Of a DNA stretch of 64,000 bases, positions 10,901-21,391 are shown in pieces. Each line of letters opens with the position of its first letter. Within the stretch, counting starts at the first letter, position 1. The stretch comes from Microbotryum silenes-acaulis (lineage: Eukaryota > Basidiomycota > Microbotryomycetes > Microbotryales > Microbotryaceae). Location of the stretch: positions 1,302,001-1,366,000 of the forward strand of contig QPFY01000006.1 of the NCBI GenBank assembly GCA_003665825.1, in the 5' to 3' direction. The translations under genes and the position numbers were made by a program. The notes below the pieces were generated by a model. It was not told the origin of the DNA. It ran no database searches and saw nothing but the letters and a program-made list of their open reading frames with translations.

Positions 10901-11425
10901 GTGACCTTGTGACCGGAGCTCGATGGTCTTGCCAAAGTGGGTGTAAATGCGCTCGCGGCGCAGCTGCATGACCGAGATCAGGTTTGCCGGAAGGTCGGGA
11001 ACGTAGTAGACGTTGCAGAGCTTGATCGTTCGTTGTTTCGACGTTCGTATCGTGATCGAGCCGGTTCCTTGGGCCATGAGTGATCCACCAGCGCCATCAA
11101 CGGCGATGTGCGACCGTGTGTGCCAGACGTCGAAGAGAGACGCGTCCTTGACCATATGGTGGGAGGCGCCCGAGTCGAGTACAAGAGTGTCGTTGGGAAG
11201 GTGGAGTTCACGGTTCGGTTGTAGACGACCTAGGAGTGCGGCGACGTTCACGCTGGGCCGAACTGTCACGCTCACAGTTGGGTCCAGGTGCGACGTGTCA
11301 AGTTGCGTCATGGTGCGGTAACGGCCTGTCGCATGGGCGAGGGCGGTCGTAACAGTGTGGTACAGGGCGATGAAGATGACGAAGACGATCATGACGGTCG
11401 CAAGTGACGATGGTGGTGGTGGCAT
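8000..11425 (-). CDS. pol: CopP Pol, intact Gag-less copia polyprotein (1141 aa)
   Basis: Complete copia-order enzyme polyprotein. Residues 8-30 form a hydrophobic, probably membrane-spanning segment. Next come the protease motif LDSGASHH (D84), zinc-binding H213, H218, C250 and C253, and the integrase catalytic triad D280, D342 and E378 with 35 residues between the last two. Reverse transcriptase follows, with [12 protein letters not shown] and LYVDDLLM, then RNase H ([25 protein letters not shown]). There is no capsid domain and no CCHC knuckle. The ATG lies 24 nt after the primer-binding site, so gag is absent by structure rather than lost by a stop codon. Normal copia polyproteins, such as CopC here, carry about 340 residues of Gag first. 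The hydrophobic N-terminus is conserved in a diverged copy at 54393. It probably needs Gag in trans, CopG being the candidate. Confidence 0.95.
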   Translation of the reverse strand: MPPPPSSLATVMIVFVIFIALYHTVTTALAHATGRYRTMTQLDTSHLDPTVSVTVRPSVNVAALLGRLQPNRELHLPNDTLVLDSGASHHMVKDASLFDVWHTRSHIAVDGAGGSLMAQGTGSITIRTSKQRTIKLCNVYYVPDLPANLISVMQLRRERIYTHFGKTIELRSQGHLIGVASLIANKLSTLDATPIRTKVSPVAAAAIPLLTLHQRFGHLSLPNLRRAVSSGQLQGQTWTYSAAECKAFSCDTCKAAKATRTPFPTSDSRASQPLELVHSDVLTLPEPATNGERYVVTFIDDFSRKTWVSALRNKSQVFDTFQRWHTMIERSTGLKLRTLRTDNGGEYTSKAFIEYCSHHGITRQLTIPYTPEQNGRAERTNRTIIEGTIALLQHSGLPMTLWREALRYVVDTKNLSPHSAIDHKIPDAVWFGKPPSTANLRVFGCRAWHTTPQHKRAKLDPKAKPFIFVGIDNRSKAWTLYDPATTSFFQSRDVLFDEKVFPARDAPIDQPKPHMTSTTGDWTFVDAAHGSRAAPPPSLQPVVHENRFAALETNASDDTTIDMSDDGFDTPSDMSRAQFSPSPPASDVTDDSADPIDFLSCPSRAAAFAATTAGSSVVELEGPTEDPQNWSQAVKSGKEEIWRQAAADEFHSLATEYKCFTPVNSSSLPPGAKVLGSRFIFRTKRDQLGKITSHKGRLVAQGFSQRPGIDYDETFAPVAKFTSIRALIALAAAKNLHVHQADVDKAYLHGELKEDLYMRVPQGVDMPGKVLKLHRSIYGLKQAGRVWNEHIDLTLKSLNYRATAKDHCVYVRRDGDQYHYIALYVDDLLMVSPSEDEIERILNGLEQKYGIKRLGPAQYILGIQIKRQADKSIILSQEAYITSILRRFGMSDSSPASTPMAPNRQLEHSLAEPSKIAQTRYMQAIGCLLYAATGTRPDISYAVGYLARFSASPTPEHWTAIKTVFRYLCGTARLGLHYSSEQGKFSGFTGYSDADWGTCTTSSRSTMGYSFHLAGSVISWSSKVQNRVADSTTDAEYLALSHASKEAGHLQELLMELGIDTQAPVQLYGDNQGALALAKNPTLHHRSRHIRIREHFVRDQVRLGTIRVDYVDTKTMVADIFTKALGPLVFKVHCENLGLRG

Positions 11426-11426
11426 C

Positions 11427-11448
<22 letters not shown>

Positions 11449-11460
<12 letters not shown>
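11449..11460 (-). other. CopP primer-binding site
   Basis: GGTTATGAGCCC in element sense immediately follows the 5' LTR. It matches the complement of the initiator tRNA-Met anticodon loop, as in Drosophila copia, and is the same site as in CopG. Confidence 0.78.
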
Positions 11461-11688
11461 TGTTAAACCGTATGTCTCGAGAGGGGACTGGATCGGCAAC
11501 CAGTAAGTACACGAGACAGAGTACGGGTTGTAAGGGAGTAGTTTGGAGCGTTAGGGGGAAGACTAAAGAGGCGCGCAGTGCGAGTGTGCGAAATATCTCT
11601 AAGTCCAAAGAGAGGTCCAAGCGGCGCGGCTAGCCAGGCGCGGCGCGGATTGGAGATTGATCTAAGCAAGAGTGTATGGAATTCAACA
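11461..11688 (-). repeat. CopP 5' LTR of unit 2 (228 bp, short form)
   Basis: TG...CA ends, no cassette, followed by the AAAGT duplication at 11689-11693. Confidence 0.93.
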
Positions 11689-12224
11689 AAAGTGAGAGGT
11701 ACGAGTTCCCGAATGCAGTGAAAGTCACCAACCTTTCCGGGTGATCCCCGGTCCATAACCCTTCCCGGTCGGGCAATGTCCCTCTCCAACGAGAGCTAAT
11801 CACCGCCGGGGAAGGGCCGTCCCTGATTTCGCTGTGAGATTCCCCCCCAGGGGCACGAGCAAGGGGGTCAGCGGTAGTGTTGGAGCGTCCCGAAAATTGG
11901 TGCGGAGGGACGTCCAGGGGGACCGATCTCACCGGCCCGAGCTGCGGCTGGTTCAGTCAAGCCAGCCCGCGCCGCAGCCGGTTCAGTGGAGTTCTTCAAA
12001 AGGCGCTCTACCAATTTCTCCAAGTGCTGAACTCGATGATCGGAGTCGAGGTGTCGAGCTTCGGATTCTTCGAGGCGAGCTTCGAGCGACATCAGAGCGG
12101 CGGCGGTATGGGCCGGTTTTGGCGGTGGGGACTTAAAGGATTCTGGGCGCCCGGCCTCGTCGTCGCGGAGAGGGCTGACGCTGTCTCCGGCAAAGACGCG
12201 TGACGTGTCACGTTCGTCGGCCAT
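11689..12224 (-). pseudogene. gag: GypA Gag, N-terminal part, frameshifted
   Basis: N-terminal Gag region from the first in-frame ATG (12224, MADERDTSRV), with a predicted coiled-coil-like stretch (SLEARLEESEARH...HLEKLVERLL). Relative to the copy at 24790-25767 it has lost 14 bp near 11932, which shifts the frame and ends it at 11868. The frame is also open, with conserved residues but no ATG, from 12500 down to 12224. Confidence 0.85.
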
Positions 12225-12500
12225 GGCGAGCTCGCGATTCAACGGTCGGCGATTCCGGGGTGAACGGTGGCGAGGGCGGGATGGCTGGAAGAAAGGGTAG
12301 GAGGGAAGAACGCGTTCGCCGTCGGACTCGGTGAAGGAGGTCACGAAAGACAGTGACGCGTTCGTGGGGGATGAGTTCGGCAACGGGGAGGAGGCTGACG
12401 ACTCGAGATCAGACGGCGGGGGTGACTGCTCGTCCAGGGTATGGGACTTAGCACTTGTAGAGGTTCTGATCGTTGTTGGCGATGCCGGACTTGAAAAAAG

Positions 12501-14127
<1,627 letters not shown>

Positions 14128-14329
14128 CACTCGACACATACGCTTGCGCGAGCACTTCGTTCGGGACATGGTGAATCGGGGCGACATCTCACTCTCGCAT
14201 GTGGGAACTAGCGACATGGTGGCCGACATCTTCACCAAGGCTCTCGGCCCTAAGGTATTCTCGACGCACTGCCACGCCCTCGGCCTTCGCACTCGACACC
14301 CACGGCTTGGGTCTGCCTCGCATTCGCGT
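14128..14329 (+). pseudogene. pol: CopC Pol C-terminal tail
   Basis: Codes for [25 protein letters not shown]...[12 protein letters not shown], the usual C-terminal end of copia RNase H. It is followed by a G-run polypurine tract (about 14327-14343) and an LTR, so the 3' end of this copy is structurally normal. Confidence 0.88.
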
Positions 14330-14343
14330 GGGGGGGGGGGGGG

Positions 14344-14670
14344 TGTGAAGAGTCCACTCCCAGCTCGACAGGGGCGCCTCGGTCGTAGCGCGCGCCCGCT
14401 AGCCCGCCCCCTTGCGGTGGCAACTTAGGCGCGCCGGCGCCGGCGGATTTGCGCGCGCGCCCGCTAGCCTGCCCCCCGGCGGTGGGGACTTAGACTCGCG
14501 CAACTGCCTCAGCGCGCCAGCGATTTTGCCCGCGGCTGACTTAGGGACGTTCATTGCCACGCGCCTGGGCCTATCCCAGCGCGGCCCCTCTTTCTGTTTC
14601 TTAGCTTCCTTCTCATCACTTCTGTTTGACGCTCAACCTCTCCTGACAGTAGTGGTGATCGTCTCATACA
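14344..14670 (+). repeat. CopC-like variant LTR, 3'-truncated
   Basis: Begins TGTGAAGAGTCCACTCC right after the G-run, diverged from the CopC start TGTGAGGAATCCACTC. It contains GCGCGC/ACTTAG repeats like the CopC minisatellite. It loses identity near 14670, where a CopG LTR begins at the shared CAACTCACGCTCG. Confidence 0.75.
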
Positions 14671-15269
14671 ACTCACGCTCGCGCGCCGCCGCCTCCACGC
14701 CGGGACTTAGTCAGTCCGCACTCTCCAGCCTAGCCAAGCCAACGCCTCCGCCTCGCCACAGCCAGTTTGCCACCGCCGTCCCCATGACCCATCGGCCATG
14801 CAGAACATCGCCCACTCATGATGCCCGCGGTTCGCAACCTGAAGCCTGTCGTCACGGATCGCCTCACTCAACAACTCTGGATCGTGTAGATAAGTTCCCT
14901 TTGTGTACGTCGTCCAACACGACACCCCTCAGAGCCTCGATGGTCCACTTGGAGTTCGGTCTTGAAGCTTCGCATTGTGTTAGCCCAGTTTGTCTTAGCG
15001 CGGCCCTTTGCTAGAACCTCACCCGACTCACGCGCCCTCGCGCCTCTCTTCCTCTTCTCTACCGCTTCCCAACATTAGCTAGACCGCTAATCTTCGGTAG
15101 AGAACAGATCGTCCAGCCGCACCGCGTCCGTCTCGTCAGACCGCGCCTGTGCCACCGCACGACCTCTCCGCCCGGACCATCCGTCGCAACCCTGCCACGT
15201 CAACGCTCCTACAGTAGCCCTAGCGGTCGCTACGCCAACCTCCCAAGGTCCTGCAGCCTACATTCAACA
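14671..15269 (+). repeat. CopG LTR, 5'-truncated (short form)
   Basis: Matches the 3' two thirds of CopG LTRs (for example 57620-58289) and ends CATTCAACA at 15269. The intron-like cassette is absent: AGAACAG is followed directly by ATCGTCCAG near 15107. No primer-binding site follows; the next base starts a GypB fragment. Confidence 0.88.
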
Positions 15270-15542
15270 GGATGATGGTGTCGAGGAAGGGTTGGGGCAG
15301 TGGATCAGGCGGCCAATGGATTACAGGGGCTTCGTTGACCTCATCGGTGGCGACTCCCAACAAATTGAGTTCGTCGGCGTTGGCATTGACCGGAATGGGC
15401 GGGTCGTTGGCGGGGGCCGCATCGATAGCGTGAACTTGATTGACAGCGATGGGAGGGGAGAGGGGGCCGGTAGACAAGTCGACGGCGTCCATAATGTTCT
15501 CGGCCACACAATGGGAACCGGGAGAGCCTGCATCGTAACCGT
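15270..15542 (-). pseudogene. pol: GypB polyprotein fragment (linker before integrase)
   Basis: Codes on the minus strand for GYDAGSPGSHCVAENIMDAV...NEAPVIHWPPDPLPQPFLDTII, matching GypB 20103-21600 (without its solo LTR). Both ends abut LTRs of other families without target duplications. Similar fragments are at 41505-41777 and 60406-60678. Confidence 0.85.
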
Positions 15543-15762
15543 TGTGAGGAATCCACTCTCCGCTCGGGTCAGGACTTAGGCGCGCGGATCGAGCCGGGCG
15601 CATCGGCTCAGGACTTAGGCGCGCGCAGCGAGCCTGGCACATTGGCTCAGCCCCGAGGCTCCCTGGCTGAGGACTTGGGGCGCGCGGCTCCCTTACTGTT
15701 AGCTTCCTATTCATCACTCTTGGCTATAACTACATCGCTGACGTAGTAGAGTTGATCGAATA
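15543..15762 (+). repeat. CopC 5' LTR (220 bp, short form, 2 repeat units)
   Basis: Starts TGTGAGGAATCCACTC, ends GATCGAATA, and is followed by the primer-binding site GGTTATAAGCCC (15763-15774). It has two 39-bp minisatellite units and no intron-like cassette. Confidence 0.9.
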
Positions 15763-15857
15763 GGTTATAAGCCCACGAGCTACCAGCCCCGCCGCTTGCA
15801 ATTTTTTCCCTCAAGCCCAGCCACTCGAGCCGCCCCAGCCCATCGCACCATCGCAGC

Positions 15858-16947
15858 ATGGACAGCTCCCCCGCCCCGCCTTCGCCCCCCAGGGACATCA
15901 GCTCCCCTGACCCTTCGATCAGCGTGCAAATCGCCACGCTACAGGCACAGCTTGCCGCTCTACAGGCCTCACAGCCCCCTGCCGCCGCCGCCGCCGCCAC
16001 CCCGCCCGTCACTGCCACGCAGGCAAACACCGCCACCGCATCAAAAGTCGTGTTCCCCAAGCACGCTCGTCTTGACGGGCCTAAGTCGTTTACGAACTGG
16101 TTACGTCAACTCCGTCTCGCGCTTCCAAATCAAGTCCGTGGTTACGTTCTTGACGGTGTCATCCCTCCGACATGGACGGCCGACCAGCTTGCCGCCCGTG
16201 ACGACGCCGCGCGGGAAATCATTGTTGGCTCGATTGACTCAGCCGACGTCTCAGCCACCCTCGACACAATCCCCAGCGACGACCTGTCGGCACCACGCAT
16301 CTTTGCCGCACTCAAGGCTCGTTTCGCACCGGACGACGCCACTCGCACCCTCGAGTTGTTCGCCCGCCTTTGGGACTTCAGGAAGATGCCTGCCTCCGTC
16401 GAGGCGTACAACACCTGGCTCCGTGAATACATGTCGATAGCGCAGGAAATCCGCGACGCCAAAACCTCGCTCTACGACGTGCTCGCCACTCACGTGCTCG
16501 CCATGGTCCCATCTTGCCTCGACAGCTTCCGACTCACGTTCACGGACGAGCAGCGCAACCAGCGCGACCTCCCGGAACTCACGACGCTGACGGACCGCAT
16601 TCGCATCCAGCTTCGCTCGGCGGGACTCTCGTCATCACACTCGGCCATGCTCGCCACCGCCTCCCCTTGTCCCGCCTGCCGCGCCCCCGGCCACCGCCTG
16701 CGCGACTGCACCTCACGGGCGAAACACCCGCCCACCGGCCCCTGCCGCCGCTGCCACAAGAAAGGTCACTGGGCCCTCGACTGCAAGCACCGGGGCGAAC
16801 AGAAACACACCGGCGACAACAACCAGGACGACATGTCTCTCCCCGCCGCTCAACAGCCTAACGTCGGCTATTTCGCCTCCTGCCTGTTCGCTCGCCGGCA
16901 ACTCCCAACGGACGCCTTCGTAGTCGACTCGGGCACCACGGCACACA
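15858..16947 (+). pseudogene. gag: CopC Gag with start of protease, truncated
   Basis: Encodes Gag residues 1 to about 340 with an alanine/proline-rich N-terminus, a copia capsid-like region and two CCHC knuckles ([28 protein letters not shown]). It ends a few codons into protease (VVDSGTTAHM). The frame is cut at 16947 by a CopG LTR; all downstream Pol is missing. Near-identical copies lie at 42093 and 60994. Confidence 0.92.
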
Positions 16948-17729
16948 TGTTGAATGTGGACTGTAGGGCTTATCGGAATTTGGCGTAGCGACCGCTAGGG
17001 CTACTAGTGGAGCGTCGACGTGGCAAGGATGCGACGGACGGTCGACAGGAGAAGTCGTGAGGCGGCACTGGCGCGGTCTGATGAGACGGACGCGGTGCGG
17101 CTGTTCTCTACCGAAGATTAGCTGTCTGGCTAATGTTGGGAAGCGGTAGAGAAGAGGAAGAAAGGCACAGGGGCGCGCGAGTCGGGTGAGGTTCTAGCAA
17201 GGGGCCGCGCTAAGACAAACTGGGCTAGCACAATGCGAAGCTACAAGACCGAACTCCAAGCGGACCATCAAGGCTCTGAGGGGTGTCGTGTTGGACGACG
17301 TACACGAAGGGAAACTTATCTACCTTGGTCGAGTGTTGGTGAGCTGGGCAATCCGTAGCAACAAGATCCAGGTTGCGAACGACGGGCGTCATGCATGGGC
17401 GATACACTGGATGGCCGATGAGACATGAGGACGGTGGCGGTAAGCTGGCGGTGGCTAGGCGGAGGCAACGGCTCGGCAAGACAGGAGAAGTAGACCGACT
17501 AAGTTCCGATGTGGAGGCGGCGGCGCGCGAGCGTGAGTTGAACAGGCTGGCGCGGTGCGGCGAACAAAAGGGGGGCGGCTTGGCTGTGAAGGCGAAGGCG
17601 CCGAGGCGAAAGACTGGGGGGCGGCTTGGCAGCGAGGGCGAAGGCGCCGAGGTGAAAACTGGGCGGTCCTGACAAACGGCGGCCCAAAGTTGAAGTGTTC
17701 GAACGCTTGTAGTAGAATGAAATTCAACA
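16948..17729 (-). repeat. CopG LTR, solo (782 bp)
   Basis: TG...CA ends (element sense start TGTTGAATTTCATTCTAC). It lacks the intron-like cassette and also 9 bp (ATCGTCCAG) just downstream of it, so AACAG joins CCGCACC near 17101. It is flanked by CopC on the left and a GypB LTR remnant on the right, with no target duplication. Confidence 0.9.
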
Positions 17730-18052
17730 GCACCAACGCGTGTAGACGACGTCATCCCTGCGGACGTCGCCTGTCACTTTTTTCAAGTTCGGCATTGCCG
17801 ACAACGATCCGTACCTCTACAACCGCTTCGTCCCCCGCCCTGGACGAGCATTCACACCCACTCTCTGACCCTGAGTTGTCAGCCTCCTCTCCGTTGCCGA
17901 ACTCATCCGCGACGAACGCGTCGCTGTCCTTCCCGACTTCCTTCACAGAGTCCGACGACGAACGCGCTTATCCTTCCTACCCTTTCCGCCAACCGTCTCG
18001 TGCTCGTCTTCGTTCGCCCCGTAATCGCCGACGGTTGAGCCACGAGATCGCC

Positions 18053-20163
18053 ATGGCCGACGAGCGCGACATGTCCCACGCCGCCGCCGATGATCGAGAC
18101 GCTCCTCTCCGCGACGAAGACCCCGGGCGCGCAAAACCGCCTAAGTCCCCGCCACCACACGCGTACCACACCGCCACCGCCCTCTCATCCCTCGAAACCC
18201 GCCTCGAGGAATCCGAAGCACGTCGTATCGACTCCGAGGAACGCGTTCAGCACTTGGAGAAGTTGGTGGAGAGTTTACTGAAAAGCTCACCTGAACCAGT
18301 TGTGGCGCGGGCCGGATTCTCTGAACCAGCCGCAGCTCGGGCCGGGGAGTTTACGCCGGTGAGATCGGTCCCCCTGGACGTCCCCCCGCACACATTTTTG
18401 GGACGTTCAGGCAATACCGCTGACCCCCTTGCTCGTACCCCTGGGGGGGAATCTTACAGCGCACGAAGGGACGGCCCTTCCCCGGCGGTGATCAGCTCTC
18501 GTTGGAGAGGGACATTACCCGACCGGGAAGGGCTTTGGACCGGGGATAACCCGGATAGGTTGGTCACTTTCACTACATTTGGGAAGTCGTACTTGTCTCT
18601 ACTTTGCGACATTTCGACCACCGACCGGGTCATCCAGCTCGTGGCGACTTTATTCGTTCGTTCAACATCGCCCCAGCGCCGTCAGTCTCCGCACGACTGG
18701 GCCGTTGATACGATGACGGATGCGGTCCGGGACGAGCGACCTCATTGCTGGACGTCACTGATGACAGCAGTAGGACGTCGTTGGCCGGATCCCGGCTTTG
18801 CCGACCGAGTGTCCCAAGATTTCTACGGGTGCCGTCAGTCTGCGTCTCGCGCCTATGACCATGTGGGCGAATGGCGTGCTCGGTACCGAGCGTTTATGCA
18901 CAATAACACCAGCTTCAGCCTTTCGGCCCTTCAACTCGCCACCACCTTTTATCAATCGCTGAGTGATGGGGCTAAGCGGGAAGTGCGGGCCGGTATGCTA
19001 CGGGAATATCGGGATAACTCACTTGTGACTATAGGGAGGTTCGGACGAACTGTCCCGTCCCTTGATGAGGTTACCGACTGGGCCGCCATCGCCGACGACA
19101 CCGGCACGACATCAGTTGCAACCCCGCCGATTCGTACTGCGACTTATGGAGCAATTGCGAAAACGCCACGCACCGCCCCGTCCACGGCAAACGACGACGA
19201 GCGTACCCAGATCCGTCGAGCTCGATGGATGGACCGCGCCGGTAAATGGCAACAGGCCCACCTGTGGAAGGATCGGAAGACGTGGTTCTGGCCGGCATCG
19301 GGTGGGGTACCCGCCAGTATGGCATGTTTTAATTGTGGTCAAGCCGGCCATTTCTCGCAGCATTGTACAGCGGAGCGACAATCCCCCTCGACCGTCCAAA
19401 TATCAGCAATCACCTTCGCCGACATGGACGAGGACGAATGGTCGTCGGCCTCAGGTGACGTTGAGGACCCCCAGGTGAGATTCCCCCTTCTCCTCGAGCC
19501 TGATTTGACCGAGCAGCACTTGATCGGTTATCCCTTTGTCATCGTCACCGACCATCAGGCCCTTCGCACGATAAAAACCCAAAAACTGCGCCAGACGCCT
19601 CGGCACATCCGCATGTGTCTCGAACTCAGCCGTTTCGACTTCGAATTCGAATTCATCGCGGGCAAAAACAATTCCTTAGCCGATTCGTTGTCGCGTCTGT
19701 GGGAGGTCAAGGAGGGTTCACACGAGGATCAGGTCAAGGAGAATGAGTTGGAGGACATGTTCTTTGATGGAGAACGCCACGAATTCACTACACCCGGTGA
19801 GAGCCTCCCCGAGGAACGTCCTCCCACCTCACCATCTCCCGATCGGTTGCCTCCTGTTGATTTTGCCCTCGGGCCCCAAGGCCAGGATGGTGAGGCAGGT
19901 TCTCCCGGATACTACGCGCTCAAGGAGGAATCGCAAGACGAGGACGTGAATGGACAGGAATTAGGGAAATTGTTCTTGAAGGAAGAATGCCACGAGTTCA
20001 CTACGCCCGGTGAGAGCCTCCTCGAGGAACGTCCCTACACCTCACCTTCGCACGATCGGTTGCCCCCTGTTGATTGTGCCTTCGGGCCCTGGGGTCACGG
20101 TTACGATGCAGGCTCTCCCGGTTCCCATTGTGTGGCCGAGAACATTATGGACGCCGTCGACTT
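18053..20163 (+). pseudogene. gag: GypB Gag fused to RNase H tail (deletion derivative), first part
   Basis: From the first in-frame ATG (MADERDMSHA): coiled-coil-like region, capsid region (ALQLATTFYQSLSDGAKREVRAG), and CCHC knuckle CFNCGQAGHFSQHC near 19323-19365. Then, at about 19510, an abrupt in-frame join from LEPDLT to EQHLIGYPFVIVTDHQALRTI, the last RNase H motif. Protease and RT, present in GypA between these points, are absent. The frame is open from 17777, upstream of the ATG, with residues conserved against GypA. It is split at 20163 by a solo LTR whose target duplication is GACTT. Confidence 0.9.
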
Positions 20164-21391
20164 TGTTGAATTGCATTCTGTCAAGCCTTCGAACACTTCG
20201 ACATCGGACCGCCGTTTGACGGACTTGCCCGCCTTTCGCCTCGGCGCCTCGCTCCGCGCGTCTTCGCCTCCGCAAGCCTCCACCGCGCCCCCTGTCCCTC
20301 GAGCCTCGCTGCATGATCCTCGCACCCGGCCTCGTCCCTCGACCGATGTGCACCGCTCGTCAACTTGTCCACATCCCGGTCCGTCTGCCCGTCGTTGCCA
20401 GCTTTGCCTACTCTGCCATGCTCGCCACCACGCGCCTTTGCCTCTTGGCACTTTCACCTCGGCGCCTTTTTCGCCGCCGCGCGCCTTCGCAGCCAAGCCG
20501 CCCCCTTGTTCACCGCCCAGTTTTCGCCTCGGCGCCTCTTTCGCCGCCGCGCGCCTTCGCCTCGGCGCCTTCGCCCTCGCTGCCAAGCCGCCCCCCAGTC
20601 TTTCGCCTAGGCGCCTTCGCCTTCGCCGCCTTCGCCGCCCCCCCCCTCCAGTCTTTCGCCTAGGCGCCTTCGCCTTCGCAGCCAAGCCGCCCCCTTGTCT
20701 CCGCCTCCGCGCCAGCCTGCTCAACTCACGCTCGCGCGCCGCTGCCTCCACGCCGGGACTTAGTCAGTCCGCACTCTCCAGCCTAGCCGAGCCAACGCCT
20801 CCGCCTCGCCACAGCCAGTTTGCCACCGCCGACCTCATGACCCATCGGCCATGCAGAACATCGCCCACTCATGATGCCCGCGGTTCGCAACCTGAAGCCT
20901 GTCGTCACGGATCGCCTCACTCAACAACTCTGGATCGTGTAGATAAGTTTCCCCTCGTGTCCGTCGTCCAACACGACACCCCTCAGAGCCTCGATGGTCC
21001 ACTTGGAGTTCGGTCTTGAAGCTTCGCATTGTGTTAGCCCAGTTTGTCTTAGCGCGGCCCTTTGCTGGAACCTCACCCGACTCGCGCGCCCTCGCGCCTC
21101 TCTTCCTCTTCTCTACCGCTTCCCAACATTAGCTAGACCGCTAATCTTCGGTAGAGAACAGGTTAGTTGCAATCACATCCACCGCTTCCCAACATTAGCT
21201 AGACCGCTAATCTTCGGTAGAGAACAGATCGTCCAGCCGCACCGTGTCCGTCTCGTCAGACCGCGTCCGTGCCGCCTCACGACTTCTCCCCCCGGCCCGT
21301 CCGTCGCACACTGTAGCCACGTCGACGCTCCGCCAGTAGCCCAAGCGGTCGCTACTCCCAAGTCCGAAACCTTTTCGGCTTCCACTCAACA
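20164..21391 (+). repeat. Solo CopG-type LTR (1228 bp) with GACTT duplication
   Basis: Starts TGTTGAATTGCATTCTGTC, ends CACTCAACA, and is flanked by GACTT (20159-20163, 21392-21396). The paralogous GypB at 51610 shows the empty site. It is longer than other CopG LTRs through extra GCCTTCGCC-type repeats at about 20450-20700. It holds an intron-like cassette at 21162-21227. Confidence 0.93.
21162..21227 (+). other. Intron-like LTR cassette (66 bp) in a solo CopG LTR
   Basis: AGAACAG then GTTAGTTGCAATC at the left border; ends GTAGAGAACAG before ATCGTCCAG. The last 47 bp repeat the upstream LTR. Same design as 4390-4454. Confidence 0.6.

Larger units (their letters stand above)
895..11688 (-). 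mobile_element. CopP tandem array (LTR-pol-LTR-pol-LTR), pol-only copia
   Basis: Three LTRs in the same orientation (895-1122, 7670-7977, 11461-11688) enclose two internal regions. Each internal region is 3483 bp once the nested CopG (4228-7286) and its GAGTG duplication are removed. The whole array is flanked by one AAAGT duplication (890-894, 11689-11693), so it behaves as one insertion that became tandem, or was inserted as a tandem. The outer LTRs are 228 bp; the middle one is 308 bp because of an 80-bp intron-like cassette. No gag frame exists in either unit. Confidence 0.92.

Noticed and set aside
20164..21019. GypB frame reading on through the solo LTR as a fusion protein
   Set aside because: The extra residues are chance translation of LTR repeats; the paralogous GypB lacks them.
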